From Clostridium sp. 1001271st1 H5 (lineage in GTDB: Bacteria; Bacillota; Clostridia; Lachnospirales; Lachnospiraceae), in assembly GCF_005845215.1 (NCBI RefSeq), contig NZ_SPHO01000007.1, positions 212,440 to 276,439 on the forward strand: 64,000 bases of DNA, read 5' to 3'. The position numbers and the translations under genes were made by a program. Below, piece after piece: positions 51,363-60,859 of this stretch. The first letter of the stretch is position 1; every line of letters starts with the position of its first letter. The notes under the pieces were generated by a model, which saw only the letters and a program-made list of their open reading frames with translations, made no database searches and was not told where the DNA came from.

Positions 51363-52035
51363 AGCCGCCTCCCAACCGGTACCCGGTTCCGTGTACCGTC
51401 AGTATGATTTGCGGATTTCCGGGATTGCTCTCGATTTTTTCCCGCAGCCGTTTGATATAGACGGTCAGGGTATTGTCATTGACATATTCGCCGGCAGCGC
51501 TCCACAGCTCGTCCAACAGCCGGTTCCTGGTGAGAATGGCTCTGGGATTGTTGATAAACACCAACAGCAGGCGGTATTCCAATGCCGACAGAAACACCTC
51601 CCCGCCGTCTTTTTTCACAATGCCGCTGGCCGTATCCACCTTAAGCCCGCACACTTCAAAAACAGATGGGGAATGGCCGGATTTGCGCAGGGCTGTTCCA
51701 ATCCGCGCAATCAGCTCCCTCGGGCGGAAGGGCTTGGTGATATAGTCGGAGGCTCCCATGTTAAGCCCAGTAACGACGCTGGCCTCATCGCCGGAGGCCG
51801 TGAGAAAAATAACGGGAATATCCTGGGTATCCCTGATTTCCGTGCAGACTGCAAATCCGTTTCCGTCAGGAAGGGATATATCCACCAGCGCCAGGTCATA
51901 CCTGTTTCCCCCAAGCATGGCAGCAGCCTCCCCGCGGGTAGACGCATGTGCAACCAAAAAACCCTCTGCGCCCAGAAGGCGCATAAGATTCTTTGCAATT
52001 TCCTTATCATCTTCCACCAGAAATATGTGTTTCAT
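51349..52035 (-). CDS. OmpR/PhoB-family response regulator
   Basis: A 228-residue regulator. The receiver domain has 'VEDD' and the phospho-acceptor Asp in 'LALVDISLPDGNG' (about residue 51), with Lys in 'TKPF'. A winged-helix output domain ends 'TVHGTGYRLGG'. It is first in the module and probably induces the downstream ABC genes when the kinase-transporter complex senses a peptide antibiotic. Confidence 0.92.
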   Translation of the reverse strand: MKHIFLVEDDKEIAKNLMRLLGAEGFLVAHASTRGEAAAMLGGNRYDLALVDISLPDGNGFAVCTEIRDTQDIPVIFLTASGDEASVVTGLNMGASDYITKPFRPRELIARIGTALRKSGHSPSVFEVCGLKVDTASGIVKKDGGEVFLSALEYRLLLVFINNPRAILTRNRLLDELWSAAGEYVNDNTLTVYIKRLREKIESNPGNPQIILTVHGTGYRLGGGYVPE

Positions 52036-52074
52036 TTATCTTCACCATCCTTTGGTCTTTTGTGTACATACCTG

Positions 52075-52118
52075 AAAAAACAGCGCCCCTGGCCATGACC
52101 TGTCATGCCCGGAGCGCC
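52075..52118 (-). terminator. Terminator of the ftsEX-ctp cluster
   Basis: A long GC-rich stem (GGGCGCTCC...GGGGCGC with inner GCATGAC/GTCATGG arms) is followed on the minus strand by TGTTTTTTC, 13 bp after the protease stop. Confidence 0.8.
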
Positions 52119-52130
52119 CTTTTATTCTGC

Positions 52131-53540
52131 CTATCTGCCTTCCTTCAATATCTCGGCTGCCTTCTGAAGCTGGTTATCTTCCTCCGGCTTCACCACGGCC
52201 TGGGTCTTCAGTTTCTCATCCAGCTCCACTTCCACATCCGGCTCAATTCCCTTTCCGTGAAGGTCAAAACCGCTGGGCGTATAATAGTGGGCCGTGGTAA
52301 TCTTAATGGCGGAACCGTCTCCCAGAGGAATCAGGTTCTGCACGATTCCCTTTCCGTAGCTGGTGGTTCCCACCACAGTGGCCCAGCCATAATCCTTTAA
52401 TGCCCCTGTAAATACCTCGGAAGCACTGGCTGAATCCCCATTGACCAGGATGACAATGGGCATCTTCAGCTCATGGCCGTCTGAAGCTGTGTATACATCG
52501 CCCTTTTCGTTCTTATCCGCCGTGTACACAATCAGGGTCTTGCCCTTTCCCTTTTCATACTGGTCCAGGTCGTCCGGGAGAATATAATCCACCATCTTCA
52601 CAGCGCTGTCCAGGACACCGCCCGGATTGCTCCTCAGGTCGATAATCAGGCCCTTCATCCCCTGCTTCTCCAGCTCATCCACTGCCTGCTCAAACTGCTC
52701 CACCGTAATCACGTCAAACTCAGACACTGCAATCCGGCCGATTCCGTCATCCAGCATACTGTATTCCACTGTGGGCACTTCGATTTTGCGCCTTGTGACG
52801 GACATATCCACATATTCGTCCTTATCCGCCCTGTATACCGTGATGGCCACATCCGTGCCTTCCTTGCCCTTGATATAGTTGTTTACCAGCACATCCAGGC
52901 TCTCGGAAGCCACCAGGGTTTCACCCACCTTATAGATGATATCCCCGGGCTGCATCCCTGCCTCCAAAGCAGGGGACCCCTCAAACACCTTCACTATGGT
53001 ACATAAGCCTGTGGTCCTGTTCTGGCTTATCATGGCTCCGATACCGGAATAGGTTCCCTTGGTGCTGTCATTGATGGAACGGAAATCCTCTTCCGTATAA
53101 TAGGTGGAATAAGGGTCGTCCAGTCCGGCCAGCATTCCCCTGTAAATAAAATCCTCCACCTTATCGGCATCCTCATCGTACAGGAAATGCAGGTCTATGA
53201 TTTGCTGAATCATGGACATCTTGGAAGTCACCCGGTTAAAGTCCACGCCGCTTTTATGTTCGCTTCCGTCTGTGATTCCAGGTCCCCTGCCCTCCATGGT
53301 CACGCTGGGCTGCCGGCTCATGACGCGCTTGCCGAAAATATAGATGCCGGCTGACATGCCCACCACCATCAATCCTATGAATGCAGTTACAAGGGCGCCC
53401 ACCAGTGCCCCGGCCCAGAACCGGTTCTTTCCCGAACCATTCCGGTTTCCATCCTGGGGCCCCGGCCCATAGTCCCTGTACGGACCTTCCGGCTGCCCGT
53501 CCATATTATGTTCCTGTCTGTCAAAATCACGATTTTCCAA
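52131..53540 (-). CDS. S41 carboxy-terminal processing protease
   Basis: A 469-residue membrane-anchored serine protease. A polar N-terminus of about 35 residues is followed by one helix ('GALVGALVTAFIGLMVVGM'), a PDZ domain ('LCTIVKVFEGSPALEAGMQPGD') and the S41 core. The nucleophile Ser is in 'NGDSASASE' and the Lys base in 'TTSYGKG'. It follows the LytM-type gene in the ftsEX cluster, a recurring order in Clostridia, suggesting that it processes cell-envelope proteins at division. Confidence 0.92.
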   Translation of the reverse strand: MENRDFDRQEHNMDGQPEGPYRDYGPGPQDGNRNGSGKNRFWAGALVGALVTAFIGLMVVGMSAGIYIFGKRVMSRQPSVTMEGRGPGITDGSEHKSGVDFNRVTSKMSMIQQIIDLHFLYDEDADKVEDFIYRGMLAGLDDPYSTYYTEEDFRSINDSTKGTYSGIGAMISQNRTTGLCTIVKVFEGSPALEAGMQPGDIIYKVGETLVASESLDVLVNNYIKGKEGTDVAITVYRADKDEYVDMSVTRRKIEVPTVEYSMLDDGIGRIAVSEFDVITVEQFEQAVDELEKQGMKGLIIDLRSNPGGVLDSAVKMVDYILPDDLDQYEKGKGKTLIVYTADKNEKGDVYTASDGHELKMPIVILVNGDSASASEVFTGALKDYGWATVVGTTSYGKGIVQNLIPLGDGSAIKITTAHYYTPSGFDLHGKGIEPDVEVELDEKLKTQAVVKPEEDNQLQKAAEILKEGR

Positions 53541-53582
53541 TTTACGTCTCCTATCTGTCCGTTCCTTCTATCCTATGATGGG

Positions 53583-54800
53583 TTACGGGCTTACATAACT
53601 TCGGGGATTCACATAGGTCCCCCCTGAGCGGATTCCAAAGTGCAGGTGGGAACCCGTAGAATAACCGGTAGAACCCACTTTTGCAATCACCTGGCCTTTT
53701 TTCACCTTTTCCCCCACACCCACCAGCAGTTTGGAGCAGTGCATGTAAACCGTGCTCACCCCGCCGCCGTGGTCAATCATAATATAATTGCCCGCTGAAT
53801 AGCTGTATGTAGATATCACAACCTCACCATCAGCCGCAGCTATGATATCCGCCCCTGTGCTGGCGCCGATATCAATTCCTTTATGGTTGCTGGATGCCCC
53901 CTCTGTGGGAGACTCCCTGTCTCCGAAGTTAGAGGTTATCCTGCTGCTGGACGGACAGGGCCACTTAAAACTAATATTCCCCAAATTCGATACGGTATAC
54001 GTCTTACCGGCTTCTTCCGCCTTTTTCCTGGCCTCCTCTTCCCTCCGCTTCATCTCGGCCTCAATACGTTTCATCTGTTCTTCCTGGGCCTTTATATCCG
54101 CATTGTACTGGTCCAGCTCATCCTGGGCCATGGCAATCTTGGAATTATAGGAATCCAGCTCCTTCTGTTTGGAATCCATCAGCTTCTGCATGGATGCCTG
54201 CTTGGCCTGGGTGGATTCCTGAAGAACCAGAAGCTCTCCGTGCTCCTCTTCAAGATTCTGCTCCCTGGCAGCTACCTCCTCCTTTGCAGAAGCATAGGCT
54301 GTCAGCATCTTCCTGTCATATTCTGCAATCTGGCTCACGTACTCCGCGCGGTTCAGAAGTTCCGATATGCTGCCGGACTCCATCACCATATCAATCAGAT
54401 TGTTCTGACCGTTCTCATACATGTACTTAATACGGAGCTTCATACTGTCATACTGGTGTTCTTCCTCCCGTTTGGCCTCCTCCAGCTGTATCTGTGCCTG
54501 TTCTATCTCATCTTCCTTAAGAGTAATCCTGCTTCCCAGGTCTTCCAGCTCATCCGCCAGAGAGGACAGACTGGTGTCCAGCTTCTTCACATAAGCTGCC
54601 GTGTCCGCCTTCAGTCCCTCCAGCTGGTTCAGGGTGCTCTCCACCTTTTTCTTTTCCTCTTCCAGGGCAGATACCTGCTTCTTGGCGTCCTCTATCTCCA
54701 CACTGGTGGCATAGGCTGAAAATGCCGTCATACCGCCTAGCAAAAGGCCGCCTGACAGCGCTGCCGCCTGAATCCAATGTCTCCAATGTCTCATCCTCAT
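53583..54800 (-). CDS. EnvC/PcsB-like peptidoglycan hydrolase or activator (M23)
   Basis: 405 residues. A signal peptide or anchor (about 10-32) precedes a long coiled coil (about 35-265, 'VSALEEEKKKVESTLNQLEG'). A C-terminal LytM/M23 domain keeps 'HKGIDIGA' and 'HLHFGIRS', the zinc ligands, so it may be enzymatically active. Placed just downstream of ftsEX, it is the probable partner controlled by that complex across the membrane. Confidence 0.9.
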   Translation of the reverse strand: MRMRHWRHWIQAAALSGGLLLGGMTAFSAYATSVEIEDAKKQVSALEEEKKKVESTLNQLEGLKADTAAYVKKLDTSLSSLADELEDLGSRITLKEDEIEQAQIQLEEAKREEEHQYDSMKLRIKYMYENGQNNLIDMVMESGSISELLNRAEYVSQIAEYDRKMLTAYASAKEEVAAREQNLEEEHGELLVLQESTQAKQASMQKLMDSKQKELDSYNSKIAMAQDELDQYNADIKAQEEQMKRIEAEMKRREEEARKKAEEAGKTYTVSNLGNISFKWPCPSSSRITSNFGDRESPTEGASSNHKGIDIGASTGADIIAAADGEVVISTYSYSAGNYIMIDHGGGVSTVYMHCSKLLVGVGEKVKKGQVIAKVGSTGYSTGSHLHFGIRSGGTYVNPRSYVSP

Positions 54801-54815
54801 TCACATCCTCCTTCC

Positions 54816-55724
54816 CTATACCTTTAAGTGACGGTGGATGGTAAAGTAGCTGACAAAAAAACCAATGCCTATGCCCAGACACCCGGCTGTTGCCGCCATG
54901 CAGGGGAAGATATCCCCCAGCGGTATGGGCTCAAACATGCCTGTCAGCATCTGGTAGTGCTCACCTATATATATGACCGCCCTCTGGTACAGGACATACA
55001 TGCCGGCCAGAGGCACCGCTGCCCCCAGTGCGCCAAGAAGCACGCCTTCCACCACAAAGGGCGCCCGAATCATATAATTGGTGGCGCCGATAAACCGCAT
55101 GATTTCATTCTCCCGCCTGCGGAATGCCGCTGCCACGGAGATGGTATTGCTAATCAGGAAAACAGCCACTGCCAGCAGCACGCAGATGATGACGGCCGAC
55201 ATGGCCCCTACCATCTTTCCCGCGCTGGAAAGTCCTGCAACAGCCGTACTGGAATAGCGCACCTTTCTCACGCCTTCCATGCCTTCCAGGCGTTCCACGA
55301 TTTTATCCTGTTCCTCGATATCATTCAGAAATATCTCATAGGAAGCAGAGCCTGACAAGGGATTGTCGTCTGCAAATCCTTCCGCCAGCTCCTCCATGCC
55401 CTCAAAATACTCTGTCTTGAAATTCTCCCATGCCTGGGCAGCGGATATATATCCCGCCTCCCTCACCTCTGCCCAGCCGCGGATAACATCACCGGCCGCC
55501 AGAATCTGGTCCTCAGGCATGTCCTCATCAAAAAATACAGTGATTCCCACTGTTGTCTCTGCTGTCTTTGCCACATTCTGCACATTGGCTATCAGGGCAA
55601 AAAAAAGACAGAATAAAAAAATACATGCAGAAATAGTCGCTATGGATGCCAGCGAAAACAAAATATTCCTGCATATATTAATGACGCCCTGTTTCAGGCA
55701 ATACCAAAATGTACTGATTCTCAT
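54816..55724 (-). CDS. ftsX: Cell-division ABC permease FtsX
   Basis: A 302-residue protein with an N-terminal helix, an extracellular loop of about 110 residues ('VFFDEDMPEDQILAAGDVI' start, typical of FtsX-ECD) and three C-terminal helices. 'ENEIMRFIGATNYMIRAPFVVEGVLLG' is the family core motif. It transmits FtsE ATPase state to the extracellular hydrolase encoded next. Confidence 0.93.
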   Translation of the reverse strand: MRISTFWYCLKQGVINICRNILFSLASIATISACIFLFCLFFALIANVQNVAKTAETTVGITVFFDEDMPEDQILAAGDVIRGWAEVREAGYISAAQAWENFKTEYFEGMEELAEGFADDNPLSGSASYEIFLNDIEEQDKIVERLEGMEGVRKVRYSSTAVAGLSSAGKMVGAMSAVIICVLLAVAVFLISNTISVAAAFRRRENEIMRFIGATNYMIRAPFVVEGVLLGALGAAVPLAGMYVLYQRAVIYIGEHYQMLTGMFEPIPLGDIFPCMAATAGCLGIGIGFFVSYFTIHRHLKV

Positions 55725-55805
55725 TGTTGTTCATTTGCCTTTCCGGCGGCAGCAGCGTGTCCGGAAGTTCTCATGCCTGTTTGAACATTCCTTCCGGGAA
55801 ACACC

Positions 55806-56477
55806 CTAATAATATCCGCCCACATCACTGATAACCGACCCCCGTTCCATGGTAATGACCCGTTTGTTCATCTCATCTACCATCTCCTGACTGTGCGTAA
55901 CCACAATCACAGTAGTCCCCCTCTGGTTGATTTCCTCCAGAAGCCTCATGATTTCATGGGTATTAAAGCTGTCCAGGTTTCCGGTGGGCTCGTCTGCAAG
56001 GAGTACTTCAGGGTCGTTAATCAGGGCCCTGGCTATGGCCACCCTCTGCTGCTCACCTCCGGACAGCTGTCTGGGATAGGCTTTGTACTTGGACGACAGT
56101 CCTACCAGCCTGAGCATCTCCGGCACCGTCTCTCTGATTACCCTGGGCGGCACCCCGATTACCCTCTGGGCAAATGCAACATTCTCAAACACAGTGCGGT
56201 CTTTCAGGAGTCTGAAATCCTGAAAGACCACGCCTAATCTTCTGCGGTATTTGGGAATATACCTTCTCGGCATCTTTCCCAGGTCCATATCGTTTACAAC
56301 AATACGTCCCCTTGTGGGCTCCAGCTCTTTCAGGAGCAGCTTCATCAGCGTGCTCTTGCCAGAACCGCTTCTCCCTACGACAAACACGAACTCGCCGTCA
56401 TCAATGGTAAGGGATACATCCTTGATGGCCTTATTTCCTGTCTCGTAGGTCTTGCTTACATTGCTTATCTCTATCAT
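55806..56477 (-). CDS. ftsE: Cell-division ATPase FtsE
   Basis: A 223-residue ATPase: Walker [11 protein letters not shown]-loop '[21 protein letters not shown]', signature LSGGEQQRV, Walker [13 protein letters not shown]. The order ftsE-ftsX-LytM-Ctp confirms identity over generic exporters. Confidence 0.94.
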   Translation of the reverse strand: MIEISNVSKTYETGNKAIKDVSLTIDDGEFVFVVGRSGSGKSTLMKLLLKELEPTRGRIVVNDMDLGKMPRRYIPKYRRRLGVVFQDFRLLKDRTVFENVAFAQRVIGVPPRVIRETVPEMLRLVGLSSKYKAYPRQLSGGEQQRVAIARALINDPEVLLADEPTGNLDSFNTHEIMRLLEEINQRGTTVIVVTHSQEMVDEMNKRVITMERGSVISDVGGYY

Positions 56478-56491
56478 CCACTGACTCCGGT

Positions 56492-57580
56492 CTAATAATC
56501 CAGGCTTTCCATATACTTCATATACTTGGCAACCATCAGGGCAATCTTAAAGGTGATGGCGTCCTCAAAGATGCGCAGGTCCAGTCCGGTGCTCTTCTGA
56601 AGCTTATCCAGACGGTATACAAGGGTGTTCCTGTGGATATAAAGCTGTCTGGAAGTCTCGGATACATTCAGGCTGTTCTCAAAGAACTTGTTGATGGTAG
56701 CCAGTGTTTCCTCGTCAAACTCATCCGGGGACTTGCCGTCAAACACCTCGCGGATGAACATCTTGCACAGCGGAATGGGCAGCTGGTAAATCAGACGTCC
56801 GATACCCAGGTTGTTGTAGGCAATGACGTTCTTATTGGCATAGAAAATCTTGCCTACGTCCAGCGCCATCTTGGCTTCCTTGTAGGAACGTGAAACTTCC
56901 TTGATGTCATTGATAATGGTGCCGTATGCCACGCGCACCTTTGTCATGGCCTCGGTGTTAAGCATATCCAATACGGTGTTGGCTGTCTTGTCCAGTTCCC
57001 CGTAGGTCTCTCCCTGACGGACTTCCTTTACCAGGATGATGTTCTTTTCATCCACGGCCGTGATAAAGTCCTTTGTCTTGGATGCGAAAAGGCTTCTCAC
57101 TGTCTCCAGTGCATTGACATCCTTCTCGTTGTGGGTCTCGATGATGTAGACCACGCGCTTTACATCCGTGTCAATGTGAAGCTTCTTAGCCCTGTTGTAA
57201 ATGTCCACCAGCAAAAGGTTGTCCAGAAGCAGGTTCTTGATGAAGTTGTCCTTGTCAAAACGCTCCTTGTAAGCTACCAGCAGGTTCTGAATCTGGAATG
57301 CAGCCAGCTTGCCAACCATGTAAACATCATCGCTGGCTCCCTTTGCTAAGAGGATGTATTCCAGCTGGTGCTCATCAAACACCTTGAAGAACTGGTATCC
57401 CTGGATAACCTGGCTGTCAGCCGGTGAATCCACAAAAACCAGAACCGAACTCTCGGAGTCTTCCGCATCGGTAAATGTAGAAGCCAGCACTTTTCCCTCT
57501 GTATCACATATACCCAAATCAATTCTTGTAATTGCCTTTAATCCATCCAGTGTGGTTTGAAGTATCTGATTTGAAATCAT
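56492..57580 (-). CDS. CdaR/PucR-family transcriptional regulator
   Basis: A 362-residue regulator with an N-terminal sensory region, a GGDEF-like central domain ('RVAYGTIINDIKEVSRSYKEAKMALDVGK') and a PucR-type C-terminal HTH ('NVSETSRQLYIHRNTLVYRLDKLQKSTGLDLR'). It ends 15 bp before ftsE starts, in the same direction. The effector is unknown; family members respond to sugar acids or purine-related metabolites. Confidence 0.85.
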   Translation of the reverse strand: MISNQILQTTLDGLKAITRIDLGICDTEGKVLASTFTDAEDSESSVLVFVDSPADSQVIQGYQFFKVFDEHQLEYILLAKGASDDVYMVGKLAAFQIQNLLVAYKERFDKDNFIKNLLLDNLLLVDIYNRAKKLHIDTDVKRVVYIIETHNEKDVNALETVRSLFASKTKDFITAVDEKNIILVKEVRQGETYGELDKTANTVLDMLNTEAMTKVRVAYGTIINDIKEVSRSYKEAKMALDVGKIFYANKNVIAYNNLGIGRLIYQLPIPLCKMFIREVFDGKSPDEFDEETLATINKFFENSLNVSETSRQLYIHRNTLVYRLDKLQKSTGLDLRIFEDAITFKIALMVAKYMKYMESLDY

Positions 57581-57651
57581 TCTATACTCTCCTTTTCAAA
57601 CGTATTCGGAGTAACTAATATCCCTATTTTCATATTTTAATGCAAAATTAC

Positions 57652-57684
57652 AAAAAAAGCAAGAGAGTTGTATACTCTCCTGCT
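57652..57684 (-). terminator. Terminator of the MsmK-type ATPase gene
   Basis: The minus strand forms GCAGGAGAGT/ACTCTCTTGC with a 5-base loop, followed by TTTTTTTG. It lies about 40 bp after the stop. Confidence 0.85.
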
Positions 57685-57721
57685 TCTTTTTACCTTAATT
57701 TTCGCTTACGGTTCTTTTGTA

Positions 57722-58834
57722 TTAGTTAAGAACGACCAGTTCCGTATCCTTGTCAAAAATGTGGATTTTCTCTAAATCCATGGCCAGCTTGATGGTATCG
57801 CCAGGCCTTGCGGTGGTGCGCGGATTTACTTTTGCCACAAAATTTGCATCCTCGATATCAAAGTATAACAGAACCTCGGAGCCTAACATCTCGTATACAC
57901 GGACAGTAGCCTCAAACACGCTCTTTGGTGACATAGCCAGGTAAGACTCCTCGTCGTGAAGGTCCTCCGGACGGATACCCAGGGTAACTACCTTGCCTAT
58001 GTATCCTGCTTCCTCTAACTTCTTGGACTTGGCTTCTGACAGGGCTACGGTATGTCCGCCGAAGCTTAAGGTGGTCAGCGCGCCGTCCTTGCCCACGGTT
58101 GCGTCAATCATATTCATCTGGGGTGCCCCGATGAATCCGGCCACGAACTTGTTGCATGGCTTATCGTACAGATTCTGTGGGTTATCCACCTGCTGGATGA
58201 TGCCGTCCTTCATAACAACGATTCTGGTACCCAGTGTCATGGCCTCTGTCTGATCATGGGTAACGTAAATGATGGTGGTCTCCAGTCTCTGGTGAAGCTT
58301 GGAAATCTCAACACGCATCTGGCCTCTCAGCTTTGCATCCAGGTTGGACAGCGGCTCGTCCATCAGGAATACCTTGGGGCTGCGGACAATGGCACGGCCC
58401 ATGGCAACACGCTGTCTCTGGCCGCCGGAAAGGGCCTTCGGCTTACGGTCCAGCAGATGCTCCAGGTCAAGAATCTTAGCTGCGTCATGGACTTTCTTGT
58501 CAATCTCATCCTTTGGGGTCTTTCTCAATTTCAGTCCGAATGCCATATTGTCATATACAGACATATGTGGATACAGAGCATAGTTCTGGAATACCATGGC
58601 GATGTCTCTGTCTTTTGGTTCAACGTCATTTACCAGCTTGCCGTCGATGTACAGCTCACCGGAAGAGATGTCTTCCAGACCAGCAATCATACGAAGGGTT
58701 GTGGACTTACCGCATCCTGAGGGGCCTACGAATATGATGAATTCCTTATCGGCGATTTCAAGATTAAATTCTTTAACTGCTACAAATCCGTTTGGATATT
58801 TCTTTGTTACGTTCTTCAGTGATAAACTAGCCAT
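57722..58834 (-). CDS. Sugar ABC transporter ATPase, MsmK/UgpC type
   Basis: A 370-residue ATPase: Walker A GPSGCGKST, signature LSGGQRQRV, Walker B VFLMDEPLSNLDAKLR, and a C-terminal OB-like regulatory domain (after residue 240). The start at 58834 has AGGAGG ten bases upstream. No permease or binding protein is adjacent. This fits the orphan multitask ATPase shared by several carbohydrate importers in Firmicutes. Confidence 0.92.
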   Translation of the reverse strand: MASLSLKNVTKKYPNGFVAVKEFNLEIADKEFIIFVGPSGCGKSTTLRMIAGLEDISSGELYIDGKLVNDVEPKDRDIAMVFQNYALYPHMSVYDNMAFGLKLRKTPKDEIDKKVHDAAKILDLEHLLDRKPKALSGGQRQRVAMGRAIVRSPKVFLMDEPLSNLDAKLRGQMRVEISKLHQRLETTIIYVTHDQTEAMTLGTRIVVMKDGIIQQVDNPQNLYDKPCNKFVAGFIGAPQMNMIDATVGKDGALTTLSFGGHTVALSEAKSKKLEEAGYIGKVVTLGIRPEDLHDEESYLAMSPKSVFEATVRVYEMLGSEVLLYFDIEDANFVAKVNPRTTARPGDTIKLAMDLEKIHIFDKDTELVVLN

Positions 58835-59099
58835 TCTGTTTTTTCCTCCTAATAATACACTTGACACATATGTGTTTTACCCTCTTTTGTAACTGCTCTT
58901 ATAATACATGAATCCCCCCGGGGAATCCATATCGCAAATCCACAAAATCAAAATTAGGGATTTAGCTAATTTGTATACGAGGAAAAAAAAATGTCCTAAA
59001 TCACAAAGTATTCCAATATTTGCCGCCAACTTTTTGTTAATTATGTTAATCAACTATGTTTTTCCCAAAAATATCGGCAAAAGCCACAAAATTCAGGGG

Positions 59100-59939
59100 C
59101 TAATATTCGATAAATCCTTCACCAAATACCTCTCTGGCGTCACTTACAATGACAAATGCACTGCTGTCAAACTCCGACACAATCTCCTTCAGCCGCACGA
59201 TTTCCTTCTTGGAAACAACACAGAACAGCATCTTTTTCTCCTGGTCCGAGTACATGCCCCTGGCCGCCAGGCTGGTCACGCCCCTTCCCATCTGCTCCAT
59301 AATGGCCTCTGCAATCTCCTGGTAATGCTCGGAAATAATATAAGCCTGCTTGGAAAATTTAAGTCCCTCTATCAGGCCGTCCGTGACCTTTGCCACACAG
59401 AATATGGCGATGAGGGCATACAGGGCGGTTCTGATGCCGAACACGGAAGCGCCGGCCACCACTATCACTCCGTCCAGAACCTGCATGATTTGGGCCAGCG
59501 TATAGTGCTTAAGGCGTTTCTGAATCAGGGCGGCCAGCAAATCCGTACCTCCGGTGGTGCAGCTGGTCAGGAACACCAGGCCGGTTCCAACGCCGCTTAT
59601 GATTCCCCCGAACAGGGCCGACAGAAACAGGTCGTTTCCCAGATAGGAAGCCTCCGGCAGCACATACAGGGAAACCGAGAGCATAACCGTTGCAAAAAGG
59701 GTGCGCTTGATGAACCTCCAGCCGCAGAAAAAGAATCCGGCTGCAAACAGCGGAATATTGAGCACGGTATTGGTCAGCCACAGCGGAACCGACCAAAGTT
59801 CCTTGGCAATGATAGCCACGCCCGACACACCGCCTGTAACCATGCTCACAGGGTCGTAAATATTCTTGATGGCAAAGCCAATCAGGAAGGTCCCTGCCAC
59901 AATCATGGCATAATCCACCGCCGGATTCCTCTTCTTCAT
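59100..59939 (-). CDS. YitT-family membrane protein (DUF161-DUF2179)
   Basis: A 279-residue protein with five to six helices in the first 200 residues ('TFLIGFAIKNIYDPVSMVTGGVSGVAIIAK', a signature of YitT) and a soluble C-terminal DUF2179 domain ('MLFCVVSKKEIVRLKEIVSEFDSSAFVIVSDAREVFG'). The start at 59939 is supported by AAGGAAG. Function unknown. Confidence 0.88.
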   Translation of the reverse strand: MKKRNPAVDYAMIVAGTFLIGFAIKNIYDPVSMVTGGVSGVAIIAKELWSVPLWLTNTVLNIPLFAAGFFFCGWRFIKRTLFATVMLSVSLYVLPEASYLGNDLFLSALFGGIISGVGTGLVFLTSCTTGGTDLLAALIQKRLKHYTLAQIMQVLDGVIVVAGASVFGIRTALYALIAIFCVAKVTDGLIEGLKFSKQAYIISEHYQEIAEAIMEQMGRGVTSLAARGMYSDQEKKMLFCVVSKKEIVRLKEIVSEFDSSAFVIVSDAREVFGEGFIEY

Positions 59940-60024
59940 GTTTCTTCTTCCTTTCCCCAGCCCATGCCCCGGCACTTTTTATAATGTACTAAAAGTATGT
60001 GCCTTACAGCTCCATTCCATACGC

Positions 60025-60858
60025 CTATACGCGTTCAATGGTCTTGTCCGTAATACGAATCTTTCCTTCCTTTAAAAGCCTGCCCACAGCACGCTTAAAA
60101 GCATTTTTGCTCATGCTGAACTCACGCATGATGACCTCCGGCTTTGCCTTATCATTAAAGGGAAGCACCCCATCGAAATCATCTATGATTTTTAGCACCT
60201 GCTCCGCATCTGTCCCCATCTGTACATAGGACTTCTCCCTGACGCACAAGTCCAGCTTTCCGTCCTCCCGCACCCTGGTAACCCTGGCCTGGACCGTATC
60301 GCCTTCCCTGAACCGGCCGTAGAGCTCCTTCTTGGGAATAAGCCCGTAATATTTGTGGTCCACCGCCACAAAAGCCCCGATATTTTCATTGATTTCATAA
60401 ATAGTTCCCGTAACCCAGTCCTCTGCCTTATAGGGAGACTGGTTGCTCATATGGGAATAGACCCGCATGGTTGCCGCCAGACGCCTGCTCTTGTCCACAT
60501 ACAGGGTTACAAGGCACTGCTCCCCCTTTCTCACCGGATGGGTCTGCTCCTTAAAGGGAAGCAGCAGGTCCTTTTCCAGTCCCATGTCCAGGAATGCCCC
60601 GATTTTGGCTACGTCCTTAACCTCCAGCTTGGCAGTCTCTCCCACCTGCAGTTTGGGCTTGCCTGTGGTGGCTATCAGACGGTCTGATGAATCCTTATAG
60701 ATGAACACCTCCACCTTGTCCCCTATCCCGGCTCCTTCAGGCACCTGTTTTTTAGGGAGGAGAACTGCCGCCTCGTCCCCCGCCTTCTCAGCCAGATATA
60801 CTCCGAATTCCTTTGTTCTTATTATTTCAAGCTCCTGCACTTTTCCTAATTCAATCAT
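60025..60858 (-). CDS. CvfB-like S1-domain RNA-binding protein
   Basis: A 277-residue protein made of consecutive S1 domains ('EFGVYLAEKAGDEAAVLLPKKQVPEGAGIGD', 'IGAFLDMGLEKDLLLPFKEQ', 'IGAFVAVDHKYYGLIPKKELYG') and a C-terminal winged helix ('SKNAFKRAVGRLLKEGKI'). This matches CvfB/YitL, an RNA-binding regulator of virulence genes in staphylococci. It starts right after the thioesterase stop (1-base gap), so the two are co-expressed. Confidence 0.9.
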   Translation of the reverse strand: MIELGKVQELEIIRTKEFGVYLAEKAGDEAAVLLPKKQVPEGAGIGDKVEVFIYKDSSDRLIATTGKPKLQVGETAKLEVKDVAKIGAFLDMGLEKDLLLPFKEQTHPVRKGEQCLVTLYVDKSRRLAATMRVYSHMSNQSPYKAEDWVTGTIYEINENIGAFVAVDHKYYGLIPKKELYGRFREGDTVQARVTRVREDGKLDLCVREKSYVQMGTDAEQVLKIIDDFDGVLPFNDKAKPEVIMREFSMSKNAFKRAVGRLLKEGKIRITDKTIERV

Positions 60859-60859
60859 C

